From Rathayibacter sp. VKM Ac-2804 (GTDB taxonomy: Bacteria; Actinomycetota; Actinomycetes; Actinomycetales; Microbacteriaceae): a DNA stretch of 64,000 bases. The notes beneath the pieces are model-generated. The model did not search any database, had not been told where the DNA came from, and saw nothing but the letters and a program-made list of their open reading frames with translations. The stretch lies in assembly GCF_009866655.1 (NCBI RefSeq), contig NZ_CP047420.1:2790001-2854000 (forward strand), written 5' to 3'. Below, piece after piece: positions 1 through 8,425 of this stretch (the stretch's first letter is position 1; every line of letters starts with the position of its first letter). Made by a program: the position numbers and the translations under genes.

Positions 1-140
1 GCCGGCACGTCGCACAGCTGCAGCAGGTCCACGCCGAGCGCGGCGGTCTCGCGGACCATGTCCTCGACGCCGAGCGGCTTGGGGACGCGGTCGGAGGAGC
101 GCCAGAAGAAGGCGTAGCTGCTCAGCCCGATCCGGCTCAC
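1..140 (-). CDS. Xylose-isomerase-like TIM-barrel protein, partial (3' end outside window)
   Basis: Only the first 46 codons are inside the window. They start at a GTG (138-140) that overlaps the TGA of the TIM-like gene by 4 nt, so the two are translationally coupled. The N-terminus reads like the first beta strand and helix of the sugar phosphate isomerase/epimerase (AP-endonuclease-2) fold: a short RIGLSSYAF strand, then a helix and the ALGVDLLQLCD strand. As the last visible gene of the erythrulose-phosphate operon it may be an epimerase or a decarboxylase such as 3-oxo-isoapionate decarboxylase (OiaC), which I recall as belonging to this fold. The fold is likely; the substrate is a guess from context. 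Confidence 0.65.
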   Translation of the reverse strand, partial: MSRIGLSSYAFFWRSSDRVPKPLGVEDMVRETAALGVDLLQLCDVP

Positions 141-949
141 GGGCGGACCCCCTCGGTGCCGCGGGCGAGGGCGAGCGCCTCGTCGAGGATCGCGCCGACC
201 GCCTCGGGGTCGTGCGCGAAGCGGCCGAGGAACAGCCCGGGCACGCGGCCCTCGAGCGCGGTCAGGAGTCCGGGTCCGGCGCTGCCGCCGTAGATCACGC
301 GACTGCCGGCGCGGCCGGGGAGCTCCGCGAGCGCCGCCTCGAGCGCGGTGACGACGCCGGCGATGAAGGCCGGCTCGGCGGGCTCGGGAGCGCCGATCGC
401 CCAGACCGGCTCGTAGGCGGCGAGGATCGGGCCGTCTGCACCGGCCTCGTCCGCGTCGGCGAGGGCGGAGCCGATCTGCGCGAGCACGAGCTCGACGGCG
501 TCCTCGACGGAGCCGTGCTCGGTCTCGCCGATGCAGAGCAGCGGGACGAGGTCGTTGCGGAACGCCGCCGCGACCTTCGCGCGCACGCGCTCGTCGTCGT
601 CGCCGAAGAGCGCACGCCGCTCGGCATGCCCGATCTCGACCAGCCGGCAGCCGATCTCGCGCAGCTCCGCACCGCTCACCTCGCCGGTGAACGCTCCCGC
701 GTCCTCCCAGAACAGGTCCTGGGCGCCGAGTGCGACGCCGGACTCCGCCGCGAGGGCGCCGACCGGCACCAGCGCGGGGAAGGTCGGCACGACGAACAGC
801 TCGACGGCACCGGAGGCGGTCGCCTCGTGCGTCCGCGCGATCTCCGCGATGCGCTGCATCCACTCGAGCGTCCGCGCGTGGCCGAAGTACATCTTGAGGC
901 TCACGCCGACGGTGAACGCCGGGGCGTCCCCGGCGGCGCGGCTCAGCAC
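137..949 (-). CDS. lerI: Triosephosphate isomerase-like L-erythrulose-1-phosphate isomerase
   Basis: A 270-aa TIM homologue. The catalytic residues of triosephosphate isomerase are in place: the strand-1 Lys (SLKMYF), the His of IGHAERR and the Glu of YEPVWAIG, followed by the phosphate-binding YGGSAGPG loop. It is not expected to be the glycolytic enzyme, because it sits between an RpiB-type isomerase and a TIM-barrel gene in a kinase/transporter operon. In Mycobacterium smegmatis this pairing (LerI with DerI) converts L-erythrulose 1-phosphate to D-erythrulose 4-phosphate. I chose the GTG at 949, which overlaps the upstream stop codon; a longer ORF exists but its N-terminal part reads as shadow of the upstream gene. 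Family call is strong, substrate is inferred from context. Confidence 0.8.
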   Translation of the reverse strand: MLSRAAGDAPAFTVGVSLKMYFGHARTLEWMQRIAEIARTHEATASGAVELFVVPTFPALVPVGALAAESGVALGAQDLFWEDAGAFTGEVSGAELREIGCRLVEIGHAERRALFGDDDERVRAKVAAAFRNDLVPLLCIGETEHGSVEDAVELVLAQIGSALADADEAGADGPILAAYEPVWAIGAPEPAEPAFIAGVVTALEAALAELPGRAGSRVIYGGSAGPGLLTALEGRVPGLFLGRFAHDPEAVGAILDEALALARGTEGVRP

Positions 950-1443
950 GAGCCGGCCGAGGCGGCGTCGTCCGCGACCGGGTTCCCGGCCTCGTACTCC
1001 TCGATCACGCGGACCTTCTCCGCGGAGGCGGAGGACGTGTCGAACTCGTAGCCGAGCCACTCCTTCGCGAGGCGGCGGGCCAGCTCGATGCCGACGACGC
1101 GCTGGCCCATGCAGAGCACCTGCGCGTCGTTGGAGAGGATCGAGCGCTCGACCGAGAACGAGTCGTGCGCGGTGACGGCGCGGATGCCGGCCACCTTGTT
1201 GGCGGCGATCGCGACGCCGAGCCCGGTGCCGCAGATCAGGATCGCGCGGTCGGCCTCGCCGCGGGCCACCATCTCGGCGGCCGCGATGGCGACGCTCGGG
1301 TAGGGCGTGTGCGACGAGGCGTCGACGCCGACGTCGACGACGGACGCGACGCGGGAGTCCTTCTCGAGGTCGGCCTTGACGATCTCCTTGTAGTCGAGAC
1401 CGGCGTCGTCGGAGCCGACGACGAGGCGGAAGGGTGCGCTCAT
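943..1443 (-). CDS. derI: RpiB/LacAB-family D-erythrulose-4-phosphate isomerase
   Basis: A 166-aa protein of the ribose-5-phosphate isomerase B family. It has the VVGSDDAG N-terminus, the ICGTGLG loop with the active-site Cys, and the IAANK phosphate-binding segment. The ATG at 1443 begins MSAPFRL; the longer upstream extension is out-of-frame shadow of the kinase gene. It lies 46 nt after the kinase and overlaps the TIM-like gene by 7 nt. With LerI it would turn D-erythrulose 4-phosphate into D-erythrose 4-phosphate, which enters the pentose phosphate pathway. Ordinary RpiB activity cannot be excluded from sequence, but the operon argues for the four-carbon role. Confidence 0.8.
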   Translation of the reverse strand: MSAPFRLVVGSDDAGLDYKEIVKADLEKDSRVASVVDVGVDASSHTPYPSVAIAAAEMVARGEADRAILICGTGLGVAIAANKVAGIRAVTAHDSFSVERSILSNDAQVLCMGQRVVGIELARRLAKEWLGYEFDTSSASAEKVRVIEEYEAGNPVADDAASAGSC

Positions 1444-1489
1444 GGGTGTTCTCTCCTTGCTGGAAGCGGTCGTGGGGACGGAGTCGACG

Positions 1490-3253
1490 CTACGCGCCGG
1501 TGCCGACAGAGCCGGGGGCCGCGGCGAGCGGGGCGTCGTCCGAGCGCAGCACCGCGCCGATCGCGGTGACGATGAGCCCGAGCGAGTGCGCTCCCGCGTC
1601 GGGGGTGCCGAGGCTCTTCTCGGCGTGCGGCCGGGCGCGGCCCATCCTCGGCAGCAGCTGCGCGGTCGCGGCGGCGGCGGTCGTGCAGGCCTCGGCGGCG
1701 CGGGTCCAGGCCGCGGGCAGCTCCTCCCCCGCCGTGACGGCCTCGCCGAGGACATCGGCGAAGGGCACGAGCGAGTCGACCATCGTCTTGTCGCCCGGCG
1801 TCGCTCCGAAGCGGAGGATCGCCGCGCGGGCGCCGTCGACCCCCTCGACCACCGAGGCGGCCGTGGGCGCGGCGATGTCGCCGAGCGCCGAGCCGACCGC
1901 GGCGAGCGCGGCGCCCCAGAGCGCTCCGGAGGTGCCGCCGGCCCGGTCGGACCAGGCGTCACCCGCGTGGGCGAGCACGGTGCCCGCCCCGGCGCCGGCC
2001 TCGAGCGCGGCCCGGGCGGCGGCGACCGCTGCGTGCACACCGCGCTGCATGCCGATGCCGTGGTCGCCGTCGCCGGCGACCGCGTCGATCCGGCCGAGCT
2101 CGTCGGCGTTCTCGTCGATGGTGCTCCGCGTCGCGTCGAGGGCGGCGAGCACGGTGCGGGCGGCGTCGCGGGACTCCTCGCTCGCGTCGCCGATGACGAC
2201 CGCGGCCGACTCCTGCTCGGTCACCGCGGCCTGCTCGGCCGCGCGGACGGAGCCCTTGCGGTAGGCGGGCGCCTCGGCCGGCGCGGCCCAGAGCCGCTCC
2301 AGCTCGTCGTCGACCCAGAAGAAGGTGAGCGAGACGCCGGCCATGTCGAAGCTCGTGACGAGCTCGCCGACCTCGGGCTCGAGGACCTCGAGGCCGCGCT
2401 CGCGCAGGCGACGCTCGACGCCGGCGTAGACGACGAACAGCTCCTCGTACTTCACCGAGCCGAGCCCGTTCAGCACGACGACCAGGCGCGAGCCCTCGGC
2501 CGCGTCGACGCCGTCGGGCAGCTCCTCGAGCAGCGACGAGACCAGCAGCTCGGCGAGACCGTCGGCCGTCGGCACGTCGTCCTCGCGGATGCCGGGCTCG
2601 CCGTGGATGCCCATGCCGACCGCCATCCGGCCCTCCGGCACGGTGAACAGCGGCTCGGACGCCCCGGGCAGCGAGCAGCCCGAGAACGCGACCCCGAAGG
2701 AGCGGGTGCGCTCGTTGGCGAGGCGCGCGATCCGCTCGACCTCGTCCAGAGAGGCACCCTCCTCCGCCGCGGCTCCGGCGACCTTGAAGACGGTCAGGTC
2801 GCCGGCGATCCCCCGGCGCTTGTGCTTCTCGGCGACGCTCGCGCTCGAGACGTCGTCCGTCACCGTGACGGTGCGGACGTCGATCCCCTCGTCGCGCAGG
2901 CGCCGCTCGGCCGCGTCGAAGTTCAGCACGTCGCCCGCGTAGTTGCCGTAGCTGAGCAGCACGCCGCCGCCGTGCTCGGCCGCCGCGGCGACCGAGTGCA
3001 CCTGCTGCGCGGACGGCGAGGCGAAGAGATTGCCCATCGCCGCGCCGTGCGCGAGTCCCTGGCCGACGAGCCCGCCGAATGCCGGGTAGTGGCCGGAGCC
3101 GCCGCCCACCACGAGGGCGACCGAGCCGGGCGCGCTCACGGTCGAGCGCACCACGCCGCCCTGGACCCGCCGCACGAAGCGGCGGTTCGCGGCGACGAAG
3201 CCGTCGATCATCTCGTCGGCGAAGTCGGACGGGTCGTTGTAGAGCCGGGTCAT
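1490..3253 (-). CDS. lerK: One-chain DhaK-DhaL kinase, probable L-erythrulose kinase
   Basis: A 587-aa ATP-dependent ketose kinase with both domains in one chain. The DhaK domain (about 1-330) has [10 protein letters not shown], the [13 protein letters not shown] loop and the GMGIHGEPG segment whose His binds the keto sugar covalently in dihydroxyacetone kinases. The DhaL domain (about 370-580) has the Mg-ATP motif [10 protein letters not shown]. The full length matches the family. Next to LerI- and DerI-type isomerases it is best read as the erythrulose kinase of the tetrose pathway. Dihydroxyacetone or apulose kinase are the alternatives. It follows the MFS gene by 60 nt on the same strand. 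Confidence 0.85.
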   Translation of the reverse strand: MTRLYNDPSDFADEMIDGFVAANRRFVRRVQGGVVRSTVSAPGSVALVVGGGSGHYPAFGGLVGQGLAHGAAMGNLFASPSAQQVHSVAAAAEHGGGVLLSYGNYAGDVLNFDAAERRLRDEGIDVRTVTVTDDVSSASVAEKHKRRGIAGDLTVFKVAGAAAEEGASLDEVERIARLANERTRSFGVAFSGCSLPGASEPLFTVPEGRMAVGMGIHGEPGIREDDVPTADGLAELLVSSLLEELPDGVDAAEGSRLVVVLNGLGSVKYEELFVVYAGVERRLRERGLEVLEPEVGELVTSFDMAGVSLTFFWVDDELERLWAAPAEAPAYRKGSVRAAEQAAVTEQESAAVVIGDASEESRDAARTVLAALDATRSTIDENADELGRIDAVAGDGDHGIGMQRGVHAAVAAARAALEAGAGAGTVLAHAGDAWSDRAGGTSGALWGAALAAVGSALGDIAAPTAASVVEGVDGARAAILRFGATPGDKTMVDSLVPFADVLGEAVTAGEELPAAWTRAAEACTTAAAATAQLLPRMGRARPHAEKSLGTPDAGAHSLGLIVTAIGAVLRSDDAPLAAAPGSVGTGA

Positions 3254-3313
3254 CAGGGGTCCTGTTCGAGGAGGGGCGGCCAGCGTCGGGCGGTCAGCGG
3301 GTCGTGCGGGTGC

Positions 3314-4687
3314 TCAGTGCGCGATCACGTCGACGCTGGGGGCGTCGAGCGGTGCGTCCTTGTAGCGGCGGGCGAGGAGGGACATCAGCACCGCGGAGAG
3401 CAGCAGGAAGAAGCCGACGATGACCATCGGGACCTCGTAGCCGCCGGTCGCGTCCCGGAGGGCGCCGGTGATGTACGGGGCCGAGAACCCGGCCAGGTTG
3501 CCGATCGTGTTGATCAGCGCGATGCCGGCCGCGGCCGCCGCCCCGGTGAGGAACCGGGTCGGGAAGGTCCAGAAGTTGGGCAGGGCCGAGAAGATCGCCA
3601 TCGCGGTGACGGTGATGACGGCGATCGTGGCCGCCGGCGAGCCGGCGAAGAGCGCGAGCGGGATGCTCAGGCCGCCGACGATCGCCGGGATCACGATGTG
3701 CCAGGTGCGGACGCCGCGGCGGGTGGCGTCGCGCGACCACAGGTAGAGGGCGATGGCCGCGGGCACGTAGGGGATCGCGGTGATCAGGCCCTTCTCGAAG
3801 ATGCCGAAGGTGGTGCCGTACTGCTCCTGGAAGCCCTCGATGATCGTGGGCAGGAAGAAGGCGAGGGCGTAGAGGCCGTAGATGAAGCCGAAGTAGACGA
3901 AGCTCAGCATCCAGACGCGGCCGCTCTTGAAGGCGGAGGACATCTTGGGGTGCGTCGTGACGCCCTTGGTCTTCACGTCCTCCTCGCGCTGCAGCGCGGT
4001 GGTCAGCCAGACCTGCTCCTCGCGGGTCAGCCACTTCGCGTCGGAGGGCTTGTCCTTGAGGTAGAACCACGCGATGACACCCACGATGATCGCGGGCAGC
4101 GAGACGCCGAGGAACATGAAGCGCCAGCCCTCGAGGCCGAGGATGCCGTCCTGCTCGATCAGGAAGCCCGCGAGCGGGGCGCCGATGACCGTGGTGAGCG
4201 GCTGCGCCAGGTAGAAGAGCGCGAGGATCTTCGAGCGGTGCTTGGCCGGCACCCAGAGGCTGAGGAAGAGGATCGCGCCGGGGAAGAAGCCGGCTTCGGC
4301 GACCCCGAGCAGGAAGCGCAGGGCGACCAGCTGCTCGAAGTTCTGCACCCAGGTGAACAGCAGCGCGACGATGCCCCAGCTGACCATGATGCGGGCGAGC
4401 CAGCGGCGGGCGCCGAAGCGGTGCAGCGCGAGGTTGCTGGGCACCTCCAGCAGGATGTAGCCGATGAAGAAGACGCCCGAGGCGAAGCCGAACTGGGCCG
4501 CCGAGAGCGCGAGGTCGGCCTCCATGCCGTTCGGCGCGGCGAAGCCGATGGCCGTGCGGTCGAGGTAGTTGATGAAGAACATCAGGGCGACGAACGGCAC
4601 GAGCCGGATCGACACCTTCCTGATGGCGCTCTTCTCGACGGCGGCGTCCGCCGTCGCGGTTCCGCCTGTGCGGGAGGGAAGGTCCAC
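3314..4687 (-). CDS. MFS transporter, ACS (anion:cation symporter) type sugar-acid permease
   Basis: A 457-aa membrane protein with about 12 hydrophobic segments. It begins the core with INYLDRTAIGFA, the signature of the anion:cation symporter family that imports sugar acids, tartrate and phthalate-type anions. I chose the GTG at 4687, preceded by AGGAG 6-7 nt away. A longer frame reaches a TTG at 4777, but that codon lies inside the putative operator and would make the operator coding. It is the first gene of the operon that continues with lerK, derI and lerI, so it probably imports the pathway substrate; the family's preference for acids fits an aldonate such as apionate. Confidence 0.85.
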   Translation of the reverse strand: MDLPSRTGGTATADAAVEKSAIRKVSIRLVPFVALMFFINYLDRTAIGFAAPNGMEADLALSAAQFGFASGVFFIGYILLEVPSNLALHRFGARRWLARIMVSWGIVALLFTWVQNFEQLVALRFLLGVAEAGFFPGAILFLSLWVPAKHRSKILALFYLAQPLTTVIGAPLAGFLIEQDGILGLEGWRFMFLGVSLPAIIVGVIAWFYLKDKPSDAKWLTREEQVWLTTALQREEDVKTKGVTTHPKMSSAFKSGRVWMLSFVYFGFIYGLYALAFFLPTIIEGFQEQYGTTFGIFEKGLITAIPYVPAAIALYLWSRDATRRGVRTWHIVIPAIVGGLSIPLALFAGSPAATIAVITVTAMAIFSALPNFWTFPTRFLTGAAAAAGIALINTIGNLAGFSAPYITGALRDATGGYEVPMVIVGFFLLLSAVLMSLLARRYKDAPLDAPSVDVIAH

Positions 4688-4762
4688 GTCGATCTCCTGA
4701 TCCGTGTCAACGACTGTGTTGGGTGGTGCGATGTGGCTCAGGCCGCCTTCGGGGGAATTGGC

Positions 4763-4784
4763 TGACCGGTTGACCAATTAGAGG
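4763..4784. promoter_or_regulatory. Putative GntR operator in front of the MFS-lerK operon
   Basis: Contains ACCGGTTGACC (4765-4775) followed by TAGAG (4780-4784). The same arrangement, with 16 of 19 positions identical, lies in front of the SDR-apnL operon at 13867-13885. Read on the minus strand it contains GGTCAACC, the GGT-NN-ACC type half-site arrangement of FadR-subfamily GntR regulators. It is about 80 bp upstream of the chosen MFS start. Confidence 0.55.
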
Positions 4785-4803
4785 ATGCCGTGCGGGGGTG
4801 GAG

Positions 4804-4819
4804 TTGTCAACCGGTTCCT
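4804..4819. promoter_or_regulatory. Second putative GntR operator copy in front of the regulator gene
   Basis: Contains GTCAACCGGTT (4807-4817), the exact reverse complement of the core at 13866-13876. It is the most palindromic copy (ideal form GTCAACCGGTTGAC). It lies about 40 bp upstream of the -10 box of the regulator gene, a position suited to autoregulation. Confidence 0.5.
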
Positions 4820-4869
4820 CGGTCGCGTCGCTGCGGGCCGGTCGATGGCGCGGTTGCTACGGTCGGTGC

Positions 4870-5604
4870 ATGCCGGCGTACCCCGAAGACGACCCGTCCC
4901 TCGTGCGCCTGGAGCTGCAGGTCCTCCCCCGCGGCACCGCCGTCGCCGAGGTCGCCAAGCAGCTCACCTCGCTGCTCACCCGCGGCGACCTCGTGCCCGG
5001 GTCCCGCCTCCCCCCGGAGCGCCAGCTCGCCGAGAGCCTCGGCGTCGGCCGGTCCGCGGTGCGGGAAGCACTCGCGGCGCTCGAGATCCTCGGCATCGTC
5101 ACGGTGCGCCCCGGCTCCGGCACCTACCTGCGCGACAGCACCTCCGAGCTGCTGCCGACGACGCTGAGCTGGGGGCTGATGCTCTCGGCGGGGCGCACGG
5201 CCGAGCTGATCGAGGTGCGCAGTGGTCTGGAGGTGCAGGCCGCGATGCTGGCGGCGCTCCGCATCGACGACGAGGGACTGGCCAGGCTGCACGCGCACCT
5301 CGAGGCGATGGAGTCGCACCTCGACGACATCGCGGCCTTCGTCGAGGCCGACGTGCGCTTCCACCTGCAGATCGCCCTCAGCGCCGAGAACGTGGTGCTG
5401 CGCGACCTGCTGCAGACCATCCGCTCGCTGCTGCGCCTCTGGGTCGAGCGCGCGCTCAGCAGCCCGGAGCAGGCCCGCGACGCCTTCACCGAGCACCGTG
5501 CCGTGCTCGAGGCGATCGAGGCGCGCGACCCGGCCGCCGCCGCGCGCGCGATGGAGGCGCACATGAGCACGGCCTCGCGGAGACTGGCGGACACCGGGAG
5601 CTGA
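4870..5604 (+). CDS. FadR-subfamily GntR transcriptional regulator of the tetrose locus
   Basis: A 244-aa regulator. The N-terminal winged helix (about 25-90) has the GntR signature LPPERQLAESLGVGRSAVRE and the PGSGTYL wing. The C-terminal FCD effector domain (about 110-240) has the helices and the Asp/His positions (DVRFH, EHRAV, EAHM) that bind metal and ligand in this subfamily. The start is the ATG at 4870: a TACGGT box ends 6 nt before it, so the message may be leaderless, and the 24 upstream in-frame codons cross the operator. It is divergent from the MFS operon with two operator-like sites between, and likely represses both catabolic operons until a pathway intermediate binds. Confidence 0.88.
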   Translation: MPAYPEDDPSLVRLELQVLPRGTAVAEVAKQLTSLLTRGDLVPGSRLPPERQLAESLGVGRSAVREALAALEILGIVTVRPGSGTYLRDSTSELLPTTLSWGLMLSAGRTAELIEVRSGLEVQAAMLAALRIDDEGLARLHAHLEAMESHLDDIAAFVEADVRFHLQIALSAENVVLRDLLQTIRSLLRLWVERALSSPEQARDAFTEHRAVLEAIEARDPAAAARAMEAHMSTASRRLADTGS

Positions 5605-5690
5605 TCCGCGGGCGCCGAACCGCCGCCGCCGATCGGGACGCCGCCGATCCGGGGGCAGCCGACCGCGCCCCGCAGTGGCAGACTCGGCCC

Positions 5691-6407
5691 ATGAACGACC
5701 TCCTGCGCCGCGGTGCCGCGGCGGCCCTGAGCCTCGCCGCCGTCGGGCTCCTCGTGACCGGCTGCGCGGGGCGCGCCGACATCGCCTCCTCCACCTCGCC
5801 ACTGCCGCGACCGAGCGCGACGGCGACGGCCTCGGCCACGCCGCCCGTCACACCCTCCGCGACGGCGACGGCCCCCGCGTCGACCGCTCCGACCGCGGAG
5901 CCGACCGTCGCACCGACGGCGGCTCCGGTGCCGGAGACCCCCGCCCCGGTGCCGGCCACCGAGCAGCCTCCCGCACCCGAGCCCGCGACCGCCCGCTGCG
6001 TCGGGAGCGACCTCTCGCTCGAGTACCGCGCCGATCCCGAGGCGTCCGGCGCGGGCAGCAGCGCCTTCGACCTGATCTTCACGAACACGACGGACCGGAC
6101 CTGCACGCTCGCCGGCATCCCCGGGGTCTACGCCGCCGGGGCCGACGGCAGCCGCCTCGGCGCGGTCGCCTCCGCCGACGGCCCGAACCCGTCCGGCCTG
6201 CTCCCCCTCGCTCCGGCGGCCCAGGCGGACGTCCGGGTCGCCTGGCACGCCCCCGGCGCCTTCGGCTGCCCGACCGCGACGTCGGCCTTCCTGGTGGCCG
6301 AGGTGATCGACGCGGCCGACGCCGCCGTCCGCGCACCCGCCGCGATCGAGGTCTGCACGGACAGCACCGTGTACCTGGACGCCTCGACCTACACGCTGCT
6401 CGGCTGA
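5691..6407 (+). CDS. Lipoprotein with DUF4232 domain
   Basis: A 238-aa secreted lipoprotein. The signal peptide ends in a lipobox (LVTGC, Cys25), followed by a long Pro/Thr/Ala-rich linker (about 35-95) of the kind that spans the cell wall. The C-terminal domain resembles DUF4232, a beta-sandwich found in actinobacterial envelope proteins: it has an N-terminal Cys (TARCVG), the RTCTLAGIPG segment, and a late Cys (EVCTDST). The function is unknown. It stands alone on the plus strand between two minus-strand operons and is followed by a hairpin shared with the convergent ABC permease gene. Confidence 0.8.
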   Translation: MNDLLRRGAAAALSLAAVGLLVTGCAGRADIASSTSPLPRPSATATASATPPVTPSATATAPASTAPTAEPTVAPTAAPVPETPAPVPATEQPPAPEPATARCVGSDLSLEYRADPEASGAGSSAFDLIFTNTTDRTCTLAGIPGVYAAGADGSRLGAVASADGPNPSGLLPLAPAAQADVRVAWHAPGAFGCPTATSAFLVAEVIDAADAAVRAPAAIEVCTDSTVYLDASTYTLLG

Positions 6408-6411
6408 ACCG

Positions 6412-6439
6412 GAGCCCCAGCTCGTCGGGGCCGGGGCTC
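6412..6439. terminator. Bidirectional hairpin between convergent genes
   Basis: GAGCCCC (6412-6418) pairs with GGGGCTC (6433-6439). It lies between the convergent stops of the DUF4232 lipoprotein and the ABC permease. No T-tract follows, as is common in very GC-rich genomes. Confidence 0.55.
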
Positions 6440-7748
6440 AGGTCCCGCGGAGGGCCGCGATCGGCTCGATCCGCGAGGCCCGCCGCGCCGGCACGCTGCC
6501 CGCCAGCAGCCCGATCAGGGCGCCCAGGAGCGCGCCGCCGAACGCGACGCCGGGGTCGAGCACCGGGGTCCACTGCTGGGCGACGGAGACCGAGAGCACC
6601 GCGAGGACACCGGTCGCCGCACCGACCAGCCCGCCGAGGAGGCCGATCACCGCCGACTCGACGACGAACTGCTGCGCGATCCTCCGCCGCGTGGCGCCGA
6701 GGGCACGCCGGAGGCCGATCTCGCCGACGCGCTCCATCACCGAGAGCGTGGTCACGTTGGCGATGCCGACGCCGCCTGCCAGCAGCACCACCACCGAGAG
6801 GATGAGGAACACCAGGTCGACGTCGGCGCGCACGTCGCCGGCGAGGTCCGATCGGCCGCCGGGCGCCGAGACGGAGACGGAGTCGGGGGCGTCGGGAGCG
6901 AGGGTCAGCGGTGCCTGCGCCGCGACCTGGGGCCCGGCTCCGATGTCGATGCGCGCCTGCAGGTCGCCCGGAGCCGCGAGCGCGAAGTCCGCCCGCGCGG
7001 TGCCCGTGGGGAGGACGACCGCGTCGAGCAGCTCGGCGCGCGCGTGGACGTCGGCGAAGAGCCCGAGGACCGAGTAGGCGACGCCGTCGATCAGGATCGA
7101 GGGCCGGGAGTCGACGCGCTCCACCCCGAGCCGCTCCGCCGCGCGGGCGCCGAGGACGACGACGCGGTCGGCGCGGGCGTCGTGGCCGGAGTCGAACATC
7201 CGCCCGGCGGTCACGTCGCCCTCCAGAGTGTCGAGGAGATCCGCGGAGGCGGCGAACAGCCGCGGCGGAGCGGCGGCGGGTGCCGACGGGTCGTTGACGG
7301 GCACCGCGGTGATGCTCGCCCCCTCGCGCAGCGACACCTCGCCCACGACCGCCGCCTGCTCGACACCGGCGAGGCGGCGGACGCGGTCGACGGCGTCCCA
7401 GGGCAGCCGCCCGGTGGCGACGCTGTCGCCGTTGGAGTTCTCCGCCTCGGCCGGCTGCACGACGACCTGGGTGGCGGCGAACGCGTCGAACCGGCGGGCG
7501 AGCTGGCCCGCGGTCGTCTGCGCGAAGCCGATCGTGGCGACGAGGGCGCCGATGCCGAGCACCGTGCCGAGGAGGGTCATCACCAGCCGGGCGGGTCGCG
7601 TCCCGATGTCCGAGGTCGCCTCGGCGAGCAGGTCGGCGGCGGTGAAGCGGTCGGCGCGGCGGACGGGCCGCAGGAGCGGAGACGTGCGCGCCGACCGGTG
7701 CCGCCGTCGCCCGAACCGGCTGCGGAGCGCCGCGCGCACCGCGCTCAC
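6438..7748 (-). CDS. MacB/FtsX-type ABC transporter permease
   Basis: A 436-aa permease with the MacB topology. One membrane segment lies near residues 55-75 (LVMTLLGTVLGIGALVATIGF), then a large extracytoplasmic domain (about 80-300), then three C-terminal membrane segments. The conserved FtsX stretch MERVGEIGLRRALGATRRRI precedes the last two. It is the final gene of a four-gene operon and overlaps the ATPase gene by 4 nt. Such permeases do not form a classical channel. They usually transmit ATP hydrolysis mechanically to an extracytoplasmic partner, here probably the adaptor and lipoprotein upstream. The cargo cannot be told from sequence. Confidence 0.85.
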   Translation of the reverse strand: MSAVRAALRSRFGRRRHRSARTSPLLRPVRRADRFTAADLLAEATSDIGTRPARLVMTLLGTVLGIGALVATIGFAQTTAGQLARRFDAFAATQVVVQPAEAENSNGDSVATGRLPWDAVDRVRRLAGVEQAAVVGEVSLREGASITAVPVNDPSAPAAAPPRLFAASADLLDTLEGDVTAGRMFDSGHDARADRVVVLGARAAERLGVERVDSRPSILIDGVAYSVLGLFADVHARAELLDAVVLPTGTARADFALAAPGDLQARIDIGAGPQVAAQAPLTLAPDAPDSVSVSAPGGRSDLAGDVRADVDLVFLILSVVVLLAGGVGIANVTTLSVMERVGEIGLRRALGATRRRIAQQFVVESAVIGLLGGLVGAATGVLAVLSVSVAQQWTPVLDPGVAFGGALLGALIGLLAGSVPARRASRIEPIAALRGT

Positions 7749-8425
7749 GCCGTCACCTCCTGCATCCGTCCATCGGCGATGCGGAGGCAGCGGCGGGCCC
7801 GCCGCGCGACGGCGAGGTCGTGCGTGATCACGACGAGCGTGAGTCCGGTGTCCGTCAGGTCCTCGAAGAGCCGCATGACGTCCTCGGTGGTCGAGCCGTC
7901 CAGGTTCCCGGTGGGCTCGTCGGCGAGGAGGAGGCTCGGCCGCGCGACGACCGCTCGTGCCACGGCGACCCGCTGGCGCTCGCCGCCGGAGAGGATCGTC
8001 GGCAGGAAGCCGAGGCGGTGCCCGAGACCGACCCGGAGCAGGGCGTCCCGGGCCCGCGCCTCGCGGTCGGCGCGCGGGGTCCCGCTGTACAGCATCGGCA
8101 GCATCACGTTCTCGAGCACGGTCCGCCTCGGCAGCAGGTGGAAGGACTGGAACACGAACCCGATGCGCTGCGCGCGCACGGCCGCGCGGGTGTCCTCGTC
8201 CAGCGCCCCGGTCAGCGCACCGTCGAGGCGGTACTCGCCGACGCTGGGACGGTCGAGGAGACCGAGGATGTTCAGCATCGTCGACTTCCCGGAGCCGCTG
8301 GGGCCGACGATCGACACGTAGTCGCCCTCCTCGATCCGCAGGCTCACCCCCTTCAGCGCCTGCACCTCGGGCGGTCCGGGGAAGGAGCGCGTGACGTCCC
8401 GCAGCTCGACGAGCGGAGCGGTCAC
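7745..8425 (-). CDS. ABC transporter ATP-binding protein, MacB/LolD type
   Basis: A 226-aa ATPase with Walker A (GPSGSGKST), Q-loop (FVFQSFHLLPRRT), ABC signature (LSGGERQRVAVARA), Walker B (LLLADEPTGNLD) and the switch His (VITHD). The PTGNLD sequence is typical of the MacB/LolD/FtsE group. I chose the GTG at 8425, which overlaps the adaptor stop codon in a GTGA; the much longer open frame upstream is a shadow of the adaptor gene. It would dimerise on the cytoplasmic face of the MacB-type permease. Confidence 0.9.
   Translation of the reverse strand: MTAPLVELRDVTRSFPGPPEVQALKGVSLRIEEGDYVSIVGPSGSGKSTMLNILGLLDRPSVGEYRLDGALTGALDEDTRAAVRAQRIGFVFQSFHLLPRRTVLENVMLPMLYSGTPRADREARARDALLRVGLGHRLGFLPTILSGGERQRVAVARAVVARPSLLLADEPTGNLDGSTTEDVMRLFEDLTDTGLTLVVITHDLAVARRARRCLRIADGRMQEVTA

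Noticed and set aside
1442..4765. Very long plus-strand open frame (over 1,100 codons) opposite the kinase and MFS genes
   Set aside because: It is the antisense of well-recognised genes, rich in Arg/Gly/Asp-type low-complexity sequence, a common artefact of GC-rich codon bias.
4688..4777. TTG-initiated N-terminal extension of the MFS transporter
   Set aside because: The TTG lies inside the putative operator, and the GTG at 4687 has a good AGGAG and gives the normal family length.
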